A DNA stretch of 64,000 bases, taken from contig CAJUAA010000016.1 of the NCBI GenBank assembly GCA_910584205.1, positions 1 to 64,000 of the forward strand. Direction: 5' to 3'. This DNA comes from an uncultured Lachnospiraceae bacterium (GTDB taxonomy: Bacteria > Bacillota > Clostridia > Lachnospirales > Lachnospiraceae). Positions 51,498-60,437 of this stretch are shown one piece after another. The notes beneath the pieces were generated by a model. It worked only from the letters and a program-made list of their open reading frames with translations, was not told where the DNA came from and made no database searches. The first letter of the stretch is position 1; each line of letters starts with the position of its first letter. The translations under genes and the position numbers were made by a program.

Positions 51498-51551
51498 TTC
51501 TCCCGGCATTGTTACCGGAAAACCCGGGTCCTGTTCCTGGACCCGGGTTTT
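51498..51551. repeat. Intergenic element, copy 1, including a terminator
   Basis: TTCTCCCGGCATTGTTACCGG followed by a terminator hairpin AAAACCCGGGTCC/GGACCCGGGTTTT (51519-51551). A second, slightly diverged copy lies at 59656-59715. It ends both the TetR gene and, in reverse, the region after the GH1 gene. Confidence 0.65.
51519..51551. terminator. Intrinsic terminator between tetR and bgl units
   Basis: Perfect 13-base stem AAAACCCGGGTCC/GGACCCGGGTTTT with a seven-base loop, followed by TCTTTC on the plus strand. Confidence 0.8.
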
Positions 51552-51643
51552 CTTTCTCAAGATACAGAGGAATATCATCGTTCTTGCCGTCCCCTCTCCT
51601 GGTGAACGAGTAATACCCTCTTTCGTTTCAGCAGATTTTGCAG

Positions 51644-53107
51644 TTAATCCAGATCCTCTCCGTTACTCTCGATACACTTCCGGTACCAGTAAAAGGAATC
51701 TTTCCTGAAGCGTTTCCTGCTTCCTTTTCCTTCATCATCCTGATCCACATAGATGACTCCATAACGTTTGCTCATCTCCATCGGACCGCAGGATACGATA
51801 TCAATAAATCCCCACATGGTGTATCCAATCAGATCCACCCCATCCAGAATTGCCTCTTTCATCTGCTCTACATGAGCTTTCAGATAATCAATCCGATATG
51901 GATCGTGAACAGAGCCGTCATTTTCCAGAATATCTCTTGCTCCCAACCCGTTTTCTGCGATGAAGACCGGCAGCTGATAGCGGTCGTAGATTTGATTCAG
52001 CGTAATGCGCAGACCTACCGGATCTTTCTGCCAGCCCCATTCGCTGGATTCCAGATAGGGATTCTTATTTGCCATGATCAGATTTCCGCTCGTCTTCTCC
52101 CAGCCCTGCTGCGTTGTCGACACCTGGGAGAAATAGTAAGAAAATGAAGTAAAATCAATCGTATTATTTTTCAGGATTTCATCATCCATCGGTTCTTTGT
52201 GAATCCGGATATTTTCCTTTTCAAAATACCGCTCCATATAAGCCGGATATTTTCCTCTCGCCATGACGTCCAGATAAAACCAGTTGGAATACTGATCATC
52301 CAGGATCATCTGCATCACATCATCCGGATGACAGGTTGCCGGGTAGGTAGTAAACCTTGCGATCATGCCTCCGATCATAGAACCGGGCAGAATCTCATGA
52401 CCTGCTTTTATTGTCAGTGCATTGGCGATAAACTGATGGTGCAGACACTGGAAGATCGCATTCACATAATCCTCCTCCTGATCTTCCACAAGGCACACCC
52501 CATTGAACGGATTAAAACGTCCTGCATTAAATTCATTGAAAGGCAGCCAGTAATCTACACGGTTTCCCAGCCGTTGAAACAGCGTTGTCGCATATGTCAC
52601 ATAAAAATCAATGGTTCTGCGGTTTTTCCAGCCTCCGTATTTCAGCAGCAGATTGGCAGGGATATTATAATGAAGAATCGTCGCAAATACTTTGATTCCA
52701 TATTTGTGGCATTCATCAAACAGATCGATGTAAAACTGAATACCTTCCTCGTTCGGCACTGCATCATCACCGTTTGGATAGATCCTTGCCCAGTTGATGG
52801 AAGTTCTGAGCACCTTGATCCCAAGCTCATGGAATAATTTAATATCTTCTTTATACGTATTGTAAAAATCAATCCCCCACCGAAACGGATAATGTACGGT
52901 GTCCTTATCCACCAGAGCCTTCTGAAATTTCGCATCGTTCATGCGGCGGTTCTGAAACATGGCACGTTCCTCTTTCGTCCATGCCGCATCAAAATATCTC
53001 AGATCCTGCGTATCCAGACCTTTTCCTCCCTGATCATAAGCTCCGTCTGCCTGTGAAGCAGCAATCGCGCCGCCCCATAAAAAATTTTCCGGAAACCCTG
53101 TTCTCAT
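51644..53107 (-). CDS. Glycoside hydrolase family 1 (6-phospho-beta-glucosidase type)
   Basis: 487 residues. PENFLWGGAIAASQADGAY is the GH1 N-terminal signature, WLPFNEFNAGRF carries the acid/base Glu (FNEF instead of the common FNEP), and PVFIAENGLGARD carries the nucleophile Glu. Next to a beta-glucoside PTS it should hydrolyse 6-phosphorylated beta-glucosides such as cellobiose-6-phosphate or aryl glucosides in the cytoplasm. It lies 12 bases after the PTS gene and is co-transcribed with it. Confidence 0.92.
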   Translation of the reverse strand: MRTGFPENFLWGGAIAASQADGAYDQGGKGLDTQDLRYFDAAWTKEERAMFQNRRMNDAKFQKALVDKDTVHYPFRWGIDFYNTYKEDIKLFHELGIKVLRTSINWARIYPNGDDAVPNEEGIQFYIDLFDECHKYGIKVFATILHYNIPANLLLKYGGWKNRRTIDFYVTYATTLFQRLGNRVDYWLPFNEFNAGRFNPFNGVCLVEDQEEDYVNAIFQCLHHQFIANALTIKAGHEILPGSMIGGMIARFTTYPATCHPDDVMQMILDDQYSNWFYLDVMARGKYPAYMERYFEKENIRIHKEPMDDEILKNNTIDFTSFSYYFSQVSTTQQGWEKTSGNLIMANKNPYLESSEWGWQKDPVGLRITLNQIYDRYQLPVFIAENGLGARDILENDGSVHDPYRIDYLKAHVEQMKEAILDGVDLIGYTMWGFIDIVSCGPMEMSKRYGVIYVDQDDEGKGSRKRFRKDSFYWYRKCIESNGEDLD

Positions 53108-53119
53108 ACTCTCGTCCTC

Positions 53120-54970
53120 CTAGTTTTCTTTTTTTGTCAGCATAAATGAAATTGCAAACCCGGATGCCCATGCAACTGCCATGACAATCAGCAAAAGCAG
53201 GAAATTATTTCCATCATCCATATAAGTCGCAATGCTTGTGATGCCCGGCATGGAAAATGCATAGGTAACAACTCCTAAAATCATTGCAAGCGCACCGGCA
53301 ATGGCTCCTCCTGCCATGGCGGCATATAACGGCTTCTTCTCCGGCAATGCAATACCATACAAAGCCGGCTCCGTGATTCCCAGAATACACACCAGTCCCG
53401 TCGAAACCGCAGCTGATTTCTGCTCTCCCGGTTTCATCTTTAATGCATAGGCGAGCACTGCACCGGAGACCGCCAGATTGGAATAGAAAAAATTGGGAAG
53501 CATAAAATCATATCCCAGATTCGCCAGATTCTGAAGCTCCACCGCGGACCATCCTTTGATTCCAAAAATGATCGTCAGCGGAATGATCCCGCAGAACAGC
53601 CCGCCGGCAAAGGGTCCGGCATTGTTAAACAGCCATGAAAATCCGCCTGTCATGCCAGCGGCGATCCAGTTCCCCAAAGGCGCCGCAAATCCAAGAAACA
53701 ACGGTGCGGTAATCAAGAAGGACAGAGCGCCTGAAAATACGATCCGAAGATTCTTCGGCATCCGTTTATCAATAAAGTGAAACACGATCGAAAAAATCCA
53801 CACGGACAATATTACCGGAAAAATAGATCCTTTGTAATTGTAAGCCGGGATATCAAACAGCACAAAGCGATATCCGGAAACCCCCTCTGCAGGCGACAAA
53901 AACGTGGAATACATCAGAATTCCGGCTGTCATGATTCCGAAGATTTCTTTTACTTTAAAGCGTTTGGCCGCCGCATATCCAATAATGAACGGCATGAAAT
54001 AAAACGGTGCGTCGCCTACCGCATTCAGCACGGTGATCACGTCAGAATCCGCGGCAAACAGCCCGATGGCCGTGATCAGAGAAATAATTCCTTTGATCAT
54101 ACCTCCGGCAACGATCGCATACAGACCGGGCGTCACGCAGGAAGCCAGTGTATTCAGTCCCTGTGTAATCAGATTCGGTTTCTTCTCTGTTCCTGCTTCA
54201 TCCGCCGACTCCGTATCCGCCTCCCCGTTTGCCTTTATCCCTGCAATGTTCAGAAAATCTGTATACACTTCCGCAACAGCAGTACCTACCACGCACTGAA
54301 GCTGCCCGCTTGATTCGATCACCTTTATTAAACCGCTGACATGGTTCAGCTTCTCCATATCCACTTTGTCTCTGTTGATCGGAACAATTCTCAGACGGGT
54401 CACACAATGAAAGACATTTTTAATATTTTTGCTTCCTCCGACTGCTTCCAGGATCTCCGAACACATTTTCCCATATTCATATTTTGAAGTATCTTTTATT
54501 ATATTTTCCTTTTTCTCCCCGTCTGTCACCGTTGCAAGCTCTGTATCCGGTGATACTTCCGCAGCAGGCAAAAGGACTGTTTTATATTCATCTCCATTTG
54601 TAAAGATCATGATGACCGTTGTGTCCAGCCCCGCCGCTTTGACTGTCTCAATATCGAACTCGATCACTGCCTCATGTGCCTTCACATGATCGTTCTCCTT
54701 CTTTAATACTTTAAATCCCTTTCCGTTCAGATTCACCGTATTGATTCCAATATGAACCAGTATCTCCAGACCATTTTCCGTCTTAAATCCCATCGCATGT
54801 CCTGTCGGGAATACCATGGAAACCGTACTGTCTGCAGGCGCATACACAACACCTTTTTGAGGTATGACGCCAAAACCAGTTCCCATTACTCCGCTGCTGA
54901 ACGTTGGATCATTTACGTCTTCCAGACGAACATACTGTCCGTTCGCCGGTGAATAAATCTTCAGACTCAT
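53120..54970 (-). CDS. Beta-glucoside-type PTS enzyme II, domain order IIA-IIB-IIC
   Basis: 616 residues. Residues 1-150 form a glucose-family IIA domain with EILVHIGINTVNLNG (phosphorylated His). Residues 170-250 form IIB with VFHCVTRLRIVP (phosphorylated Cys). The rest is a ten-helix IIC domain (TPGLYAIVAGGMIKG, ITEPALYGIALP). Most beta-glucoside enzymes II have the order IIB-IIC-IIA, so the N-terminal IIA is uncommon. It imports and phosphorylates a beta-glucoside. First gene of the bgl unit, facing the divergent AraC regulator. Confidence 0.9.
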   Translation of the reverse strand: MSLKIYSPANGQYVRLEDVNDPTFSSGVMGTGFGVIPQKGVVYAPADSTVSMVFPTGHAMGFKTENGLEILVHIGINTVNLNGKGFKVLKKENDHVKAHEAVIEFDIETVKAAGLDTTVIMIFTNGDEYKTVLLPAAEVSPDTELATVTDGEKKENIIKDTSKYEYGKMCSEILEAVGGSKNIKNVFHCVTRLRIVPINRDKVDMEKLNHVSGLIKVIESSGQLQCVVGTAVAEVYTDFLNIAGIKANGEADTESADEAGTEKKPNLITQGLNTLASCVTPGLYAIVAGGMIKGIISLITAIGLFAADSDVITVLNAVGDAPFYFMPFIIGYAAAKRFKVKEIFGIMTAGILMYSTFLSPAEGVSGYRFVLFDIPAYNYKGSIFPVILSVWIFSIVFHFIDKRMPKNLRIVFSGALSFLITAPLFLGFAAPLGNWIAAGMTGGFSWLFNNAGPFAGGLFCGIIPLTIIFGIKGWSAVELQNLANLGYDFMLPNFFYSNLAVSGAVLAYALKMKPGEQKSAAVSTGLVCILGITEPALYGIALPEKKPLYAAMAGGAIAGALAMILGVVTYAFSMPGITSIATYMDDGNNFLLLLIVMAVAWASGFAISFMLTKKEN

Positions 54971-55005
54971 AAATCCTTTCCTCCTTATCTTGTTTATGTT
55001 TTCCT

Positions 55006-55015
55006 GAACCGGTTC
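55006..55015. promoter_or_regulatory. Palindrome between PTS and AraC genes
   Basis: GAACCGGTTC is a perfect ten-base palindrome 36 bases upstream of the PTS start. It may be the operator of the AraC regulator or a short catabolite-repression site. Confidence 0.35.
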
Positions 55016-55107
55016 TTACGCCTATATCATATTCAAAATCCACCGCACTTACAATTTCGTAATTAAAGATATTTACTTACCGGACTTAAGGGATGTGAGC
55101 ATCCTGT

Positions 55108-55136
55108 TTGACGCACCAAAATCAAGATAGTATAAT
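55108..55136 (+). promoter_or_regulatory. Promoter of the AraC gene
   Basis: TTGACG (55108-55113), 17-base spacer, TATAAT (55131-55136), 28 bases before the ATG at 55165. Confidence 0.7.
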
Positions 55137-55164
55137 GGCACCAGATGCAGGAGGGGAATCATTT

Positions 55165-56157
55165 ATGAATCTCAAACAATTAGAAAGCAAGCTGACAAAT
55201 CTGACTCCAAACGAACGCAGTCACCGTGCACATCCGGAACGGCTGAGCAGCCGCTACGACCAAATTGACAAAACCATTGTAGATGGCCAGGAATTATATA
55301 TCTTTAAATTCGATTCCATTATGAACCAGCACAATATATGCCTTAACCAGGAATCCCGCTTTACCTCTATTCCGAAACATATTCATTCTGTGATCGAGCT
55401 GAACTATGTCTACAGAGGAAAAATGACCCAGCTCATAAACGGAAAGGAGATCACTCTGCACCAGGGAGACGTCTGCATCCTGGACCTCAATACGGCTCAT
55501 GAGATCCTTCCATTATCTGAAAATGATATTGTCATTACAATCGATATGCGAAAAAAATACTTTACAGCGAGCTTTCTGTCCCGGCTTTCTACTCAGGGAC
55601 TGGTCTCCCGTTTCCTGATCAACGCGCTTCTGGAAAGCCAGAACAAACAGCAGCATATGATCTTCTACAGTCATCCTGATATCAACATTCACTTTATCGT
55701 CCAGCAGCTTCTCTGTGAATATTATGATTCCAGAATCTGCAGCGACGAGGTCATGGATGCTTACATGATTATATTGTTTTCGCAGCTTCTCCGCATGTAT
55801 CAGAAACAGCCGGTTTCCACATCTTCTGAAGATTCGGACAATGAAATTCTGCTGCTGATCCTCCGATACATGGAATCCAACTATCAAACGGTCACTCTGC
55901 ATTCTGTTGCGGAACTGTTTGGTTTCCATCCTAATTATCTGAGTGCCTATATCAAAAAGCATACCGGCGTAACTTTTAAGGAGCTCATCATTACCCATCG
56001 CATACTCCAGGCAGGATTTTTTCTGAAAAACACCAATCTGTCTGTTGCGGAGATTGCACGTAAAGTAGGATACGAAAATCAGGGATTTTTCTACAAAAAA
56101 TTCCAAAACTACTACCATATGTCTCCAATCGATTACCGGAATTCCCGGAAATACTGA
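55165..56157 (+). CDS. AraC family transcriptional regulator
   Basis: 330 residues from ATG 55165 (GGAGGGG upstream). The N-terminal cupin-like sensor domain contains PKHIHSVIELNYVYRG and LHQGDVCILDLNTAHE. Two C-terminal helix-turn-helix units follow: VTLHSVAELFGFHPNYLSAYI and LSVAEIARKVGYENQGFFYKKF. It faces the PTS/GH1 unit and probably activates it on binding a beta-glucoside or its phosphate. The M20 peptidase gene follows on the same strand and may be in the same transcript. Confidence 0.9.
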   Translation: MNLKQLESKLTNLTPNERSHRAHPERLSSRYDQIDKTIVDGQELYIFKFDSIMNQHNICLNQESRFTSIPKHIHSVIELNYVYRGKMTQLINGKEITLHQGDVCILDLNTAHEILPLSENDIVITIDMRKKYFTASFLSRLSTQGLVSRFLINALLESQNKQQHMIFYSHPDINIHFIVQQLLCEYYDSRICSDEVMDAYMIILFSQLLRMYQKQPVSTSSEDSDNEILLLILRYMESNYQTVTLHSVAELFGFHPNYLSAYIKKHTGVTFKELIITHRILQAGFFLKNTNLSVAEIARKVGYENQGFFYKKFQNYYHMSPIDYRNSRKY

Positions 56158-56223
56158 ACCTTTATCAATCATACACTGCAGGCCCTTTTAAGCCCCCTGC
56201 CGTTCAAAAGGAGAAATTTGAAA

Positions 56224-57321
56224 ATGAAAGAAAATCTGAAACATTTAGTCGAACTTGGGAAAATCCCCGCTCCTTCTCATCAGGAAGGCAGACGTGCGGA
56301 ATTCTGCAGAGACTGGCTGATTCTTCAAGGGGCAAAAGATGTGGAGATTGATCGGGCCAACAATGTCATATGCAGAATCCACTGCGAACATCCGGAAGGT
56401 CTGGTCGCATTTATGGCTCATACAGATATCGTTTTCCCAGACCAGGATACGCTTCAGATGAGGCTGGAAGGACGAAAACTGTATGCGCCCGGCATCGGAG
56501 ATGATACTGCTAATCTGGTAAATCTCCTGATGGCGGCAAAGTATCTTCTGAAATATGAACCCGATCTGAAGATGGGATTTTTGATTATTGCCAATTCGTG
56601 TGAAGAAGGGCTTGGAAATCTGGAGGGGAGCAAAGAAATTTTCAGAGTCTACGGCGATCGGATCAAAGTCTCTTATTCTTTTGACTGTTACTTATCTCAG
56701 TGCATCAGCACTGCCGTAGGTTCTTATCGATATAAAATCACTGCGAAAACTGCCGGCGGACATTCCTGGAAGAAATTCGGCTGCCCGAATGCAATTCAGG
56801 TTTTATGTGCACTTGTGGAAAAATTATATCAGCTGAAAGTCCCTGAGGAGCCCAAAACCACTTACAATGTAGGATATTTTAATGGCGGAACTACGGTAAA
56901 TGCCATTGCGCAGGAGGCCTCCATGCTCTTTGAATTTCGTTCCGTCAGTCAGAAATGTCTGCAGGACATGGACCTGAAATTAAGAGAGATCACAGAAGAT
57001 TTTTCAGGAGCTTTCAGCATCGATATGGAACTGCTGGGAATCCGTCCGGGAAACGGAGCAGTTGATCTGAATGAACTGGAGAAATTTACAAGACAAAGTA
57101 TAAAAATCATAAAGGAATTCTACCACGGAGAACTGAATCTGGAAGCCGCTTCCACCGACTCCAACATTCCGCTCTCCAGAGGAATCTGCGCCAATACAAT
57201 CGGAACGGTCGCCGGTGACGGCGCTCATACCCGCGAAGAATGGATTGATCTGGATTCTCTCCCTGCAGGAATGAAAATTGCACTCAGTCTGATGCTTTAT
57301 TATACGGAACTGGCAGATTGA
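56224..57321 (+). CDS. M20 family metallopeptidase
   Basis: 365 residues from ATG 56224 (AAAGGAGAAA upstream). FMAHTDIVFPD (metal His/Asp), APGIGDDTANLV (bridging Asp), NSCEEGLGN (catalytic and metal Glu), and TAGGHSWKKFG in the lid domain match the PepT/CPG2 branch. It may act as a tripeptidase or dipeptidase, or deacylate an N-acyl amino acid. It follows the AraC regulator by 66 bases, which suggests that it is controlled with sugar use; the substrate is unknown. A clear terminator follows. Confidence 0.87.
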   Translation: MKENLKHLVELGKIPAPSHQEGRRAEFCRDWLILQGAKDVEIDRANNVICRIHCEHPEGLVAFMAHTDIVFPDQDTLQMRLEGRKLYAPGIGDDTANLVNLLMAAKYLLKYEPDLKMGFLIIANSCEEGLGNLEGSKEIFRVYGDRIKVSYSFDCYLSQCISTAVGSYRYKITAKTAGGHSWKKFGCPNAIQVLCALVEKLYQLKVPEEPKTTYNVGYFNGGTTVNAIAQEASMLFEFRSVSQKCLQDMDLKLREITEDFSGAFSIDMELLGIRPGNGAVDLNELEKFTRQSIKIIKEFYHGELNLEAASTDSNIPLSRGICANTIGTVAGDGAHTREEWIDLDSLPAGMKIALSLMLYYTELAD

Positions 57322-57376
57322 ATCATTTCCCTGAAAATTTCTTTTGATCTTTCTCGCATCAGCTTCTGGAGTATGA

Positions 57377-57418
57377 ACAGAGAATCCGCATCCTTTCAAT
57401 ACGATTCTCTGTTTTTTG
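57377..57418 (+). terminator. Terminator of the M20 peptidase gene
   Basis: ACAGAGAATC and GATTCTCTGT form a perfect ten-base stem around a 16-base loop, followed by TTTTTT. Confidence 0.85.
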
Positions 57419-57440
57419 TCTCCGTATTCTTATTTCTCAA

Positions 57441-57584
57441 TCAGGAACAGTCATCACATCTGCCATACTCATCCTTCTCTTTTACACCTGTTTTTATTAT
57501 TTCATCAGCATACTTTCCAATCTCATTTGTATTTCTGCTGTTCTCATAATCAAGTACACAGGATCGAGCGGTTATAACTGCACT
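57441..57584 (-). pseudogene. C-terminal coding remnant
   Basis: An open minus-strand frame of 47 codons between two stops reads like real protein (VLDYENSRNTNEIGKYADE, then IIKTGVKEKDEYGRC). It has no start codon or ribosome site and lies in the otherwise empty 357-base gap between the M20 gene and the next gene. It looks like the end of a lost gene. I do not recognise the family. Confidence 0.4.
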
Positions 57585-57678
57585 TCAATTAAGATTATCC
57601 ATCCTCCGCCGAAATATATAATAACGGGAACGATTCAGCCGCACCGCATATACATGCGGATAGGAAAAGAGGGATATT

Positions 57679-58608
57679 ATGGGAATCAGGATGATTACTT
57701 CATTAAATATGTATGCGGAAAACATGAAGATGACAGCACGGTGGCAGGAACGGCAGGTAACGGGGGATTATGATCCGGATGAACCCACATTTGTGGATCA
57801 TTCTTTTCAGAACAAGATAGAAGAGGACGATCCGCGGCCTGAACGTTCCGAGCAGATGGAGATGGACATTGAGATAAAACTGAATGCCGGGAAAAAGCTC
57901 AGCGCCGAAGAGATGTTATATTTGAAAGCCTATGCCCCGGATACTTACCAGAAAGCCCAGACGATTTTACAGGAACGAACGGCTTACGAGAAAGCATTGG
58001 AATCCTGTCAGACTAAGGATGAGGTAGAGCAGCTTAAATCCAGATACGCATCAGCGGCTGTGGAGCGGATCCAGGCGATCCGGAAGACCCCCGGCCTTTC
58101 CAGCAGGAACAAACGGGAACTCCTGAAAATGGAGCACATGAGAGCGGCTGCCCTTGACGACAGCATGCATGAGTTTGTCAAAAGCCGGGAATATGAAATG
58201 CTTCCTGAAGGGACAGAGAACCAGGAAGAAGGGAACATGGAAGGAAATGAAAAAGCCGGCCCTGGATTCATCATGAGATCTCTTCAGGAGAAAAAAGACA
58301 GTCTGATCAAAGCAGCCGAAGAAGCGGAAGTGTATGAAACGGCAGAAAAGGGCGTGGAGCAGGAGAAAAAAGGCGACGCAAAAGAAGTATTTGACGACGA
58401 CGCGGAAGAAGAAGGAAGCATCATGAAGGCCATTTTAGACGAGGAAGCCAGATGGGCCAGAGAAGACGAAGAAAACGCTGCTTCAGGCAATGAGCCGGCG
58501 GAAGAAACTTTTACAAGCAGCCAGATAAACCAGGCAAAGGCTGCGTACTTTGATGCTCAGGTGTATACGATTTACGAGGGTGCCGCAAGGATCGACATAA
58601 AGAAATAA
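57679..58608 (+). CDS. Hypothetical charged, coiled-coil-rich protein
   Basis: 309 residues, very rich in Glu, Lys and Ala, no membrane segment. Middle helices (about residues 55-165) have heptad-like spacing; about residues 190-280 are acidic and probably disordered (VFDDDAEEEGS). The C-terminal SSQINQAKAAYFDAQVYTIYE is more ordered. I do not recognise the family. GAGGG precedes the ATG at 57679. The acetyltransferase gene starts 12 bases after its stop, so they form one unit. Confidence 0.65.
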   Translation: MGIRMITSLNMYAENMKMTARWQERQVTGDYDPDEPTFVDHSFQNKIEEDDPRPERSEQMEMDIEIKLNAGKKLSAEEMLYLKAYAPDTYQKAQTILQERTAYEKALESCQTKDEVEQLKSRYASAAVERIQAIRKTPGLSSRNKRELLKMEHMRAAALDDSMHEFVKSREYEMLPEGTENQEEGNMEGNEKAGPGFIMRSLQEKKDSLIKAAEEAEVYETAEKGVEQEKKGDAKEVFDDDAEEEGSIMKAILDEEARWAREDEENAASGNEPAEETFTSSQINQAKAAYFDAQVYTIYEGAARIDIKK

Positions 58609-58620
58609 GGAAACAATACA

Positions 58621-59133
58621 ATGGAAATAAAACGTTCAAGTGAAAAAGATCTGGAACGAATCATGGAAATATATGCATATGCACGGAACTTCATGGCCGA
58701 ACATGGAAATCCAAATCAATGGGGGGCGACGCAGTGGCCGCCGGCCTCCTTAATACACCATGATATTTTATGCGGAACAAGCTATGTATGCGTACATGAA
58801 AACCGGATCGTAGGAACCCTTTTCTTCGCAATGGGTGACGACATAGAGCCAGCGTACCGGTACATTGAGGATGGGAACTGGCTGCACGACGGGGCCTATG
58901 GCGCGGTACACCGGCTTGCCGGAGATGGTTCTGTCCGCGGAATCGGGAAATTCTGTCTGGACTGGGCATACCGGCAGTGCGGGCATCTCCGCATCGATAC
59001 CCATGGAGACAATATCGTCATGCAGAAGCTTCTGAAAAAAGAAGGCTTTACACACTGCGGAACCATCTACGTTGAAGAAGATAGCGATCCGCGGCTTGCA
59101 TATGAAAAATGGGAACCGCCGCATATGTCATAA
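58621..59133 (+). CDS. GNAT family N-acetyltransferase
   Basis: 170 residues. The N-terminal IKRSSEKDLERIMEIYAYAR, the central VCVHENRIVGTLFF strand, AVHRLAGDGSVRGIGKFCLDWA (acetyl-CoA pyrophosphate loop) and LRIDTHGDNIVMQKLLKKEGF (C-terminal helix) define a GNAT. It transfers an acetyl group to an amine on an unknown small molecule or protein. AAGGAAAC precedes the ATG. It is co-transcribed with the hypothetical gene upstream. Confidence 0.88.
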   Translation: MEIKRSSEKDLERIMEIYAYARNFMAEHGNPNQWGATQWPPASLIHHDILCGTSYVCVHENRIVGTLFFAMGDDIEPAYRYIEDGNWLHDGAYGAVHRLAGDGSVRGIGKFCLDWAYRQCGHLRIDTHGDNIVMQKLLKKEGFTHCGTIYVEEDSDPRLAYEKWEPPHMS

Positions 59134-59167
59134 GACGCTGCGGCAGTTCCCATATTGAGTTTACAGA

Positions 59168-59581
59168 TTATAAAACCATAAACAGGGTTCCGGCACCGAT
59201 CAGAACGCAGCCGACCAGTGATTTTACCGTAAACGGTTCATGAAGGATAGCAAACGCCAGAAAAAGGGTAATCACAACGCTCAGCTTATCAATCGGCACC
59301 ACTTTGGAAGCCTCTCCGATCTGCAATGCCCGGTAATAGAAGAGCCACGACGCACCGGTTGCCAGCCCGGAGAGAATCAGAAATATCCAGCTTTTTTTAC
59401 TGATTTCTACGATTCCGCCCTGTGTATTTGTCATAAATACCATTCCCCAGGCCATGGCAACGACGACCATGGTCCGTATTGCCGTGGCAAGGTTTGAATT
59501 AACGCCCTCTATACCAATTTTCGCCAGAATAGAGGTTAGTGCAGCAAATACAGCAGACAGCAATGCAAATAAAAACCACAT
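59168..59581 (-). CDS. Half-size EamA/DMT transporter
   Basis: 137 residues from ATG 59581 (GGGAGG upstream). Five hydrophobic segments make a single EamA domain (ALLSAVFAALTSILAKIG, ATAIRTMVVVAMAWG, GLATGASWLFYYRALQIG, VPIDKLSVVITLFLAFAI, VGCVLIGAGTLFMVL). Full drug/metabolite transporters have two such halves, so this protein should dimerise. The substrate is unknown. It is convergent to the acetyltransferase gene. Confidence 0.85.
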   Translation of the reverse strand: MWFLFALLSAVFAALTSILAKIGIEGVNSNLATAIRTMVVVAMAWGMVFMTNTQGGIVEISKKSWIFLILSGLATGASWLFYYRALQIGEASKVVPIDKLSVVITLFLAFAILHEPFTVKSLVGCVLIGAGTLFMVL

Positions 59582-59655
59582 CTGAACCTTCCTCCCATCT
59601 TTCATAAACCTTCTCCAATATCTGTCATTTTTTGCGCCATTTCATCCCGATCCCG

Positions 59656-59715
59656 TTCTCCCGGCATTGGTATTGTTACCGGAAAACCCCGGTCCTATTC
59701 CCGAACCTGGTTCCG
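59656..59715. repeat. Intergenic element, copy 2
   Basis: Shares TTCTCCCGGCATTG, TTGTTACCGGAAAACCC and GGTCCTATTCC-type sequence with the element at 51498-51551; the second hairpin arm is diverged. It lies directly beside the truncated end of the RhuM gene. Confidence 0.55.
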
Positions 59716-59764
59716 GCCCCCGGAACTCCTGAACACAAAAACCAGGATTCATGTTCTGCTGTCA

Positions 59765-60433
59765 TCAGAAAGTGGCCAATCCCATATGCTCTTTTCTATG
59801 ATCCGCACGTTCTACAATCACCTCTGCAGCTGTATGGTGATGAATGGCATAATACAGCTTATTCTGAACTATGACAAAAAACGTCTTAGATGTAGATGCT
59901 GTAGGAGAATAGTCCACTGCCGTTGCATAAATATCCGTTATTTTTTGATAGAATTTCCTCTCGCTTGCGCGAATTTCCCTGATTTCATCAAGTAAATGTT
60001 CAAAATATTCCTCATCAAATATCTGCCCATTTTCAAGGCGTTTTTTATCCAGCACATACCCCTGAATCGTAAAGGTCTTTAACACCTTTGTTGCCCACTG
60101 CCTGAACCGGGTTGCCCGAATGGAATTAATTCGGTAACCCACAGAGATAATCGCGTCAAGATTATAAAATTTCATCCTGTATTTTTTACCATCAGAAGCA
60201 GTTGCCGAGGATTCCTCGGTAACTGCTTCTGCATCTAGCTCTCCGCTGGAAAAAATATTTTTTAAATGTAAACTAATATTATCCGTTGAACAGTCAAACA
60301 GCTGCGCCATGCTCTTTTGTGTCAGCCATACGTCTTCATCGTGCACTCTGACCTCAATGCCATCTTCCCCATTCTGTTTGGTAAACACAAGGAAATCAGA
60401 AGTACTGTTTCTGATCTGTATTTTCTTATCCAT
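59765..60433 (-). CDS. RhuM family protein, C-terminally truncated
   Basis: 222 residues from ATG 60433 (an earlier ATG at 60451 is possible). VWLTQKSMAQLFDCSTDNIS, KFYNLDAIISVGYRINS and RFRQWATKVLKTFTIQGYVLDKKRL are the RhuM (virulence-associated, PF13310-type) signatures. The family is usually about 330 residues and goes on after the EHMGL motif; here a TGA follows LATF and the reading frame runs into the intergenic repeat. The protein is probably missing its last 100 residues. RhuM genes are common on islands and phages; function unknown. Confidence 0.8.
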   Translation of the reverse strand: MDKKIQIRNSTSDFLVFTKQNGEDGIEVRVHDEDVWLTQKSMAQLFDCSTDNISLHLKNIFSSGELDAEAVTEESSATASDGKKYRMKFYNLDAIISVGYRINSIRATRFRQWATKVLKTFTIQGYVLDKKRLENGQIFDEEYFEHLLDEIREIRASERKFYQKITDIYATAVDYSPTASTSKTFFVIVQNKLYYAIHHHTAAEVIVERADHRKEHMGLATF

Positions 60434-60437
60434 CAAA

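Noticed and set aside
55006..55015. CcpA catabolite-repression (cre) site at GAACCGGTTC
   Set aside because: The spacing and outer bases do not fit the 14-base cre consensus; kept only as a generic palindrome.
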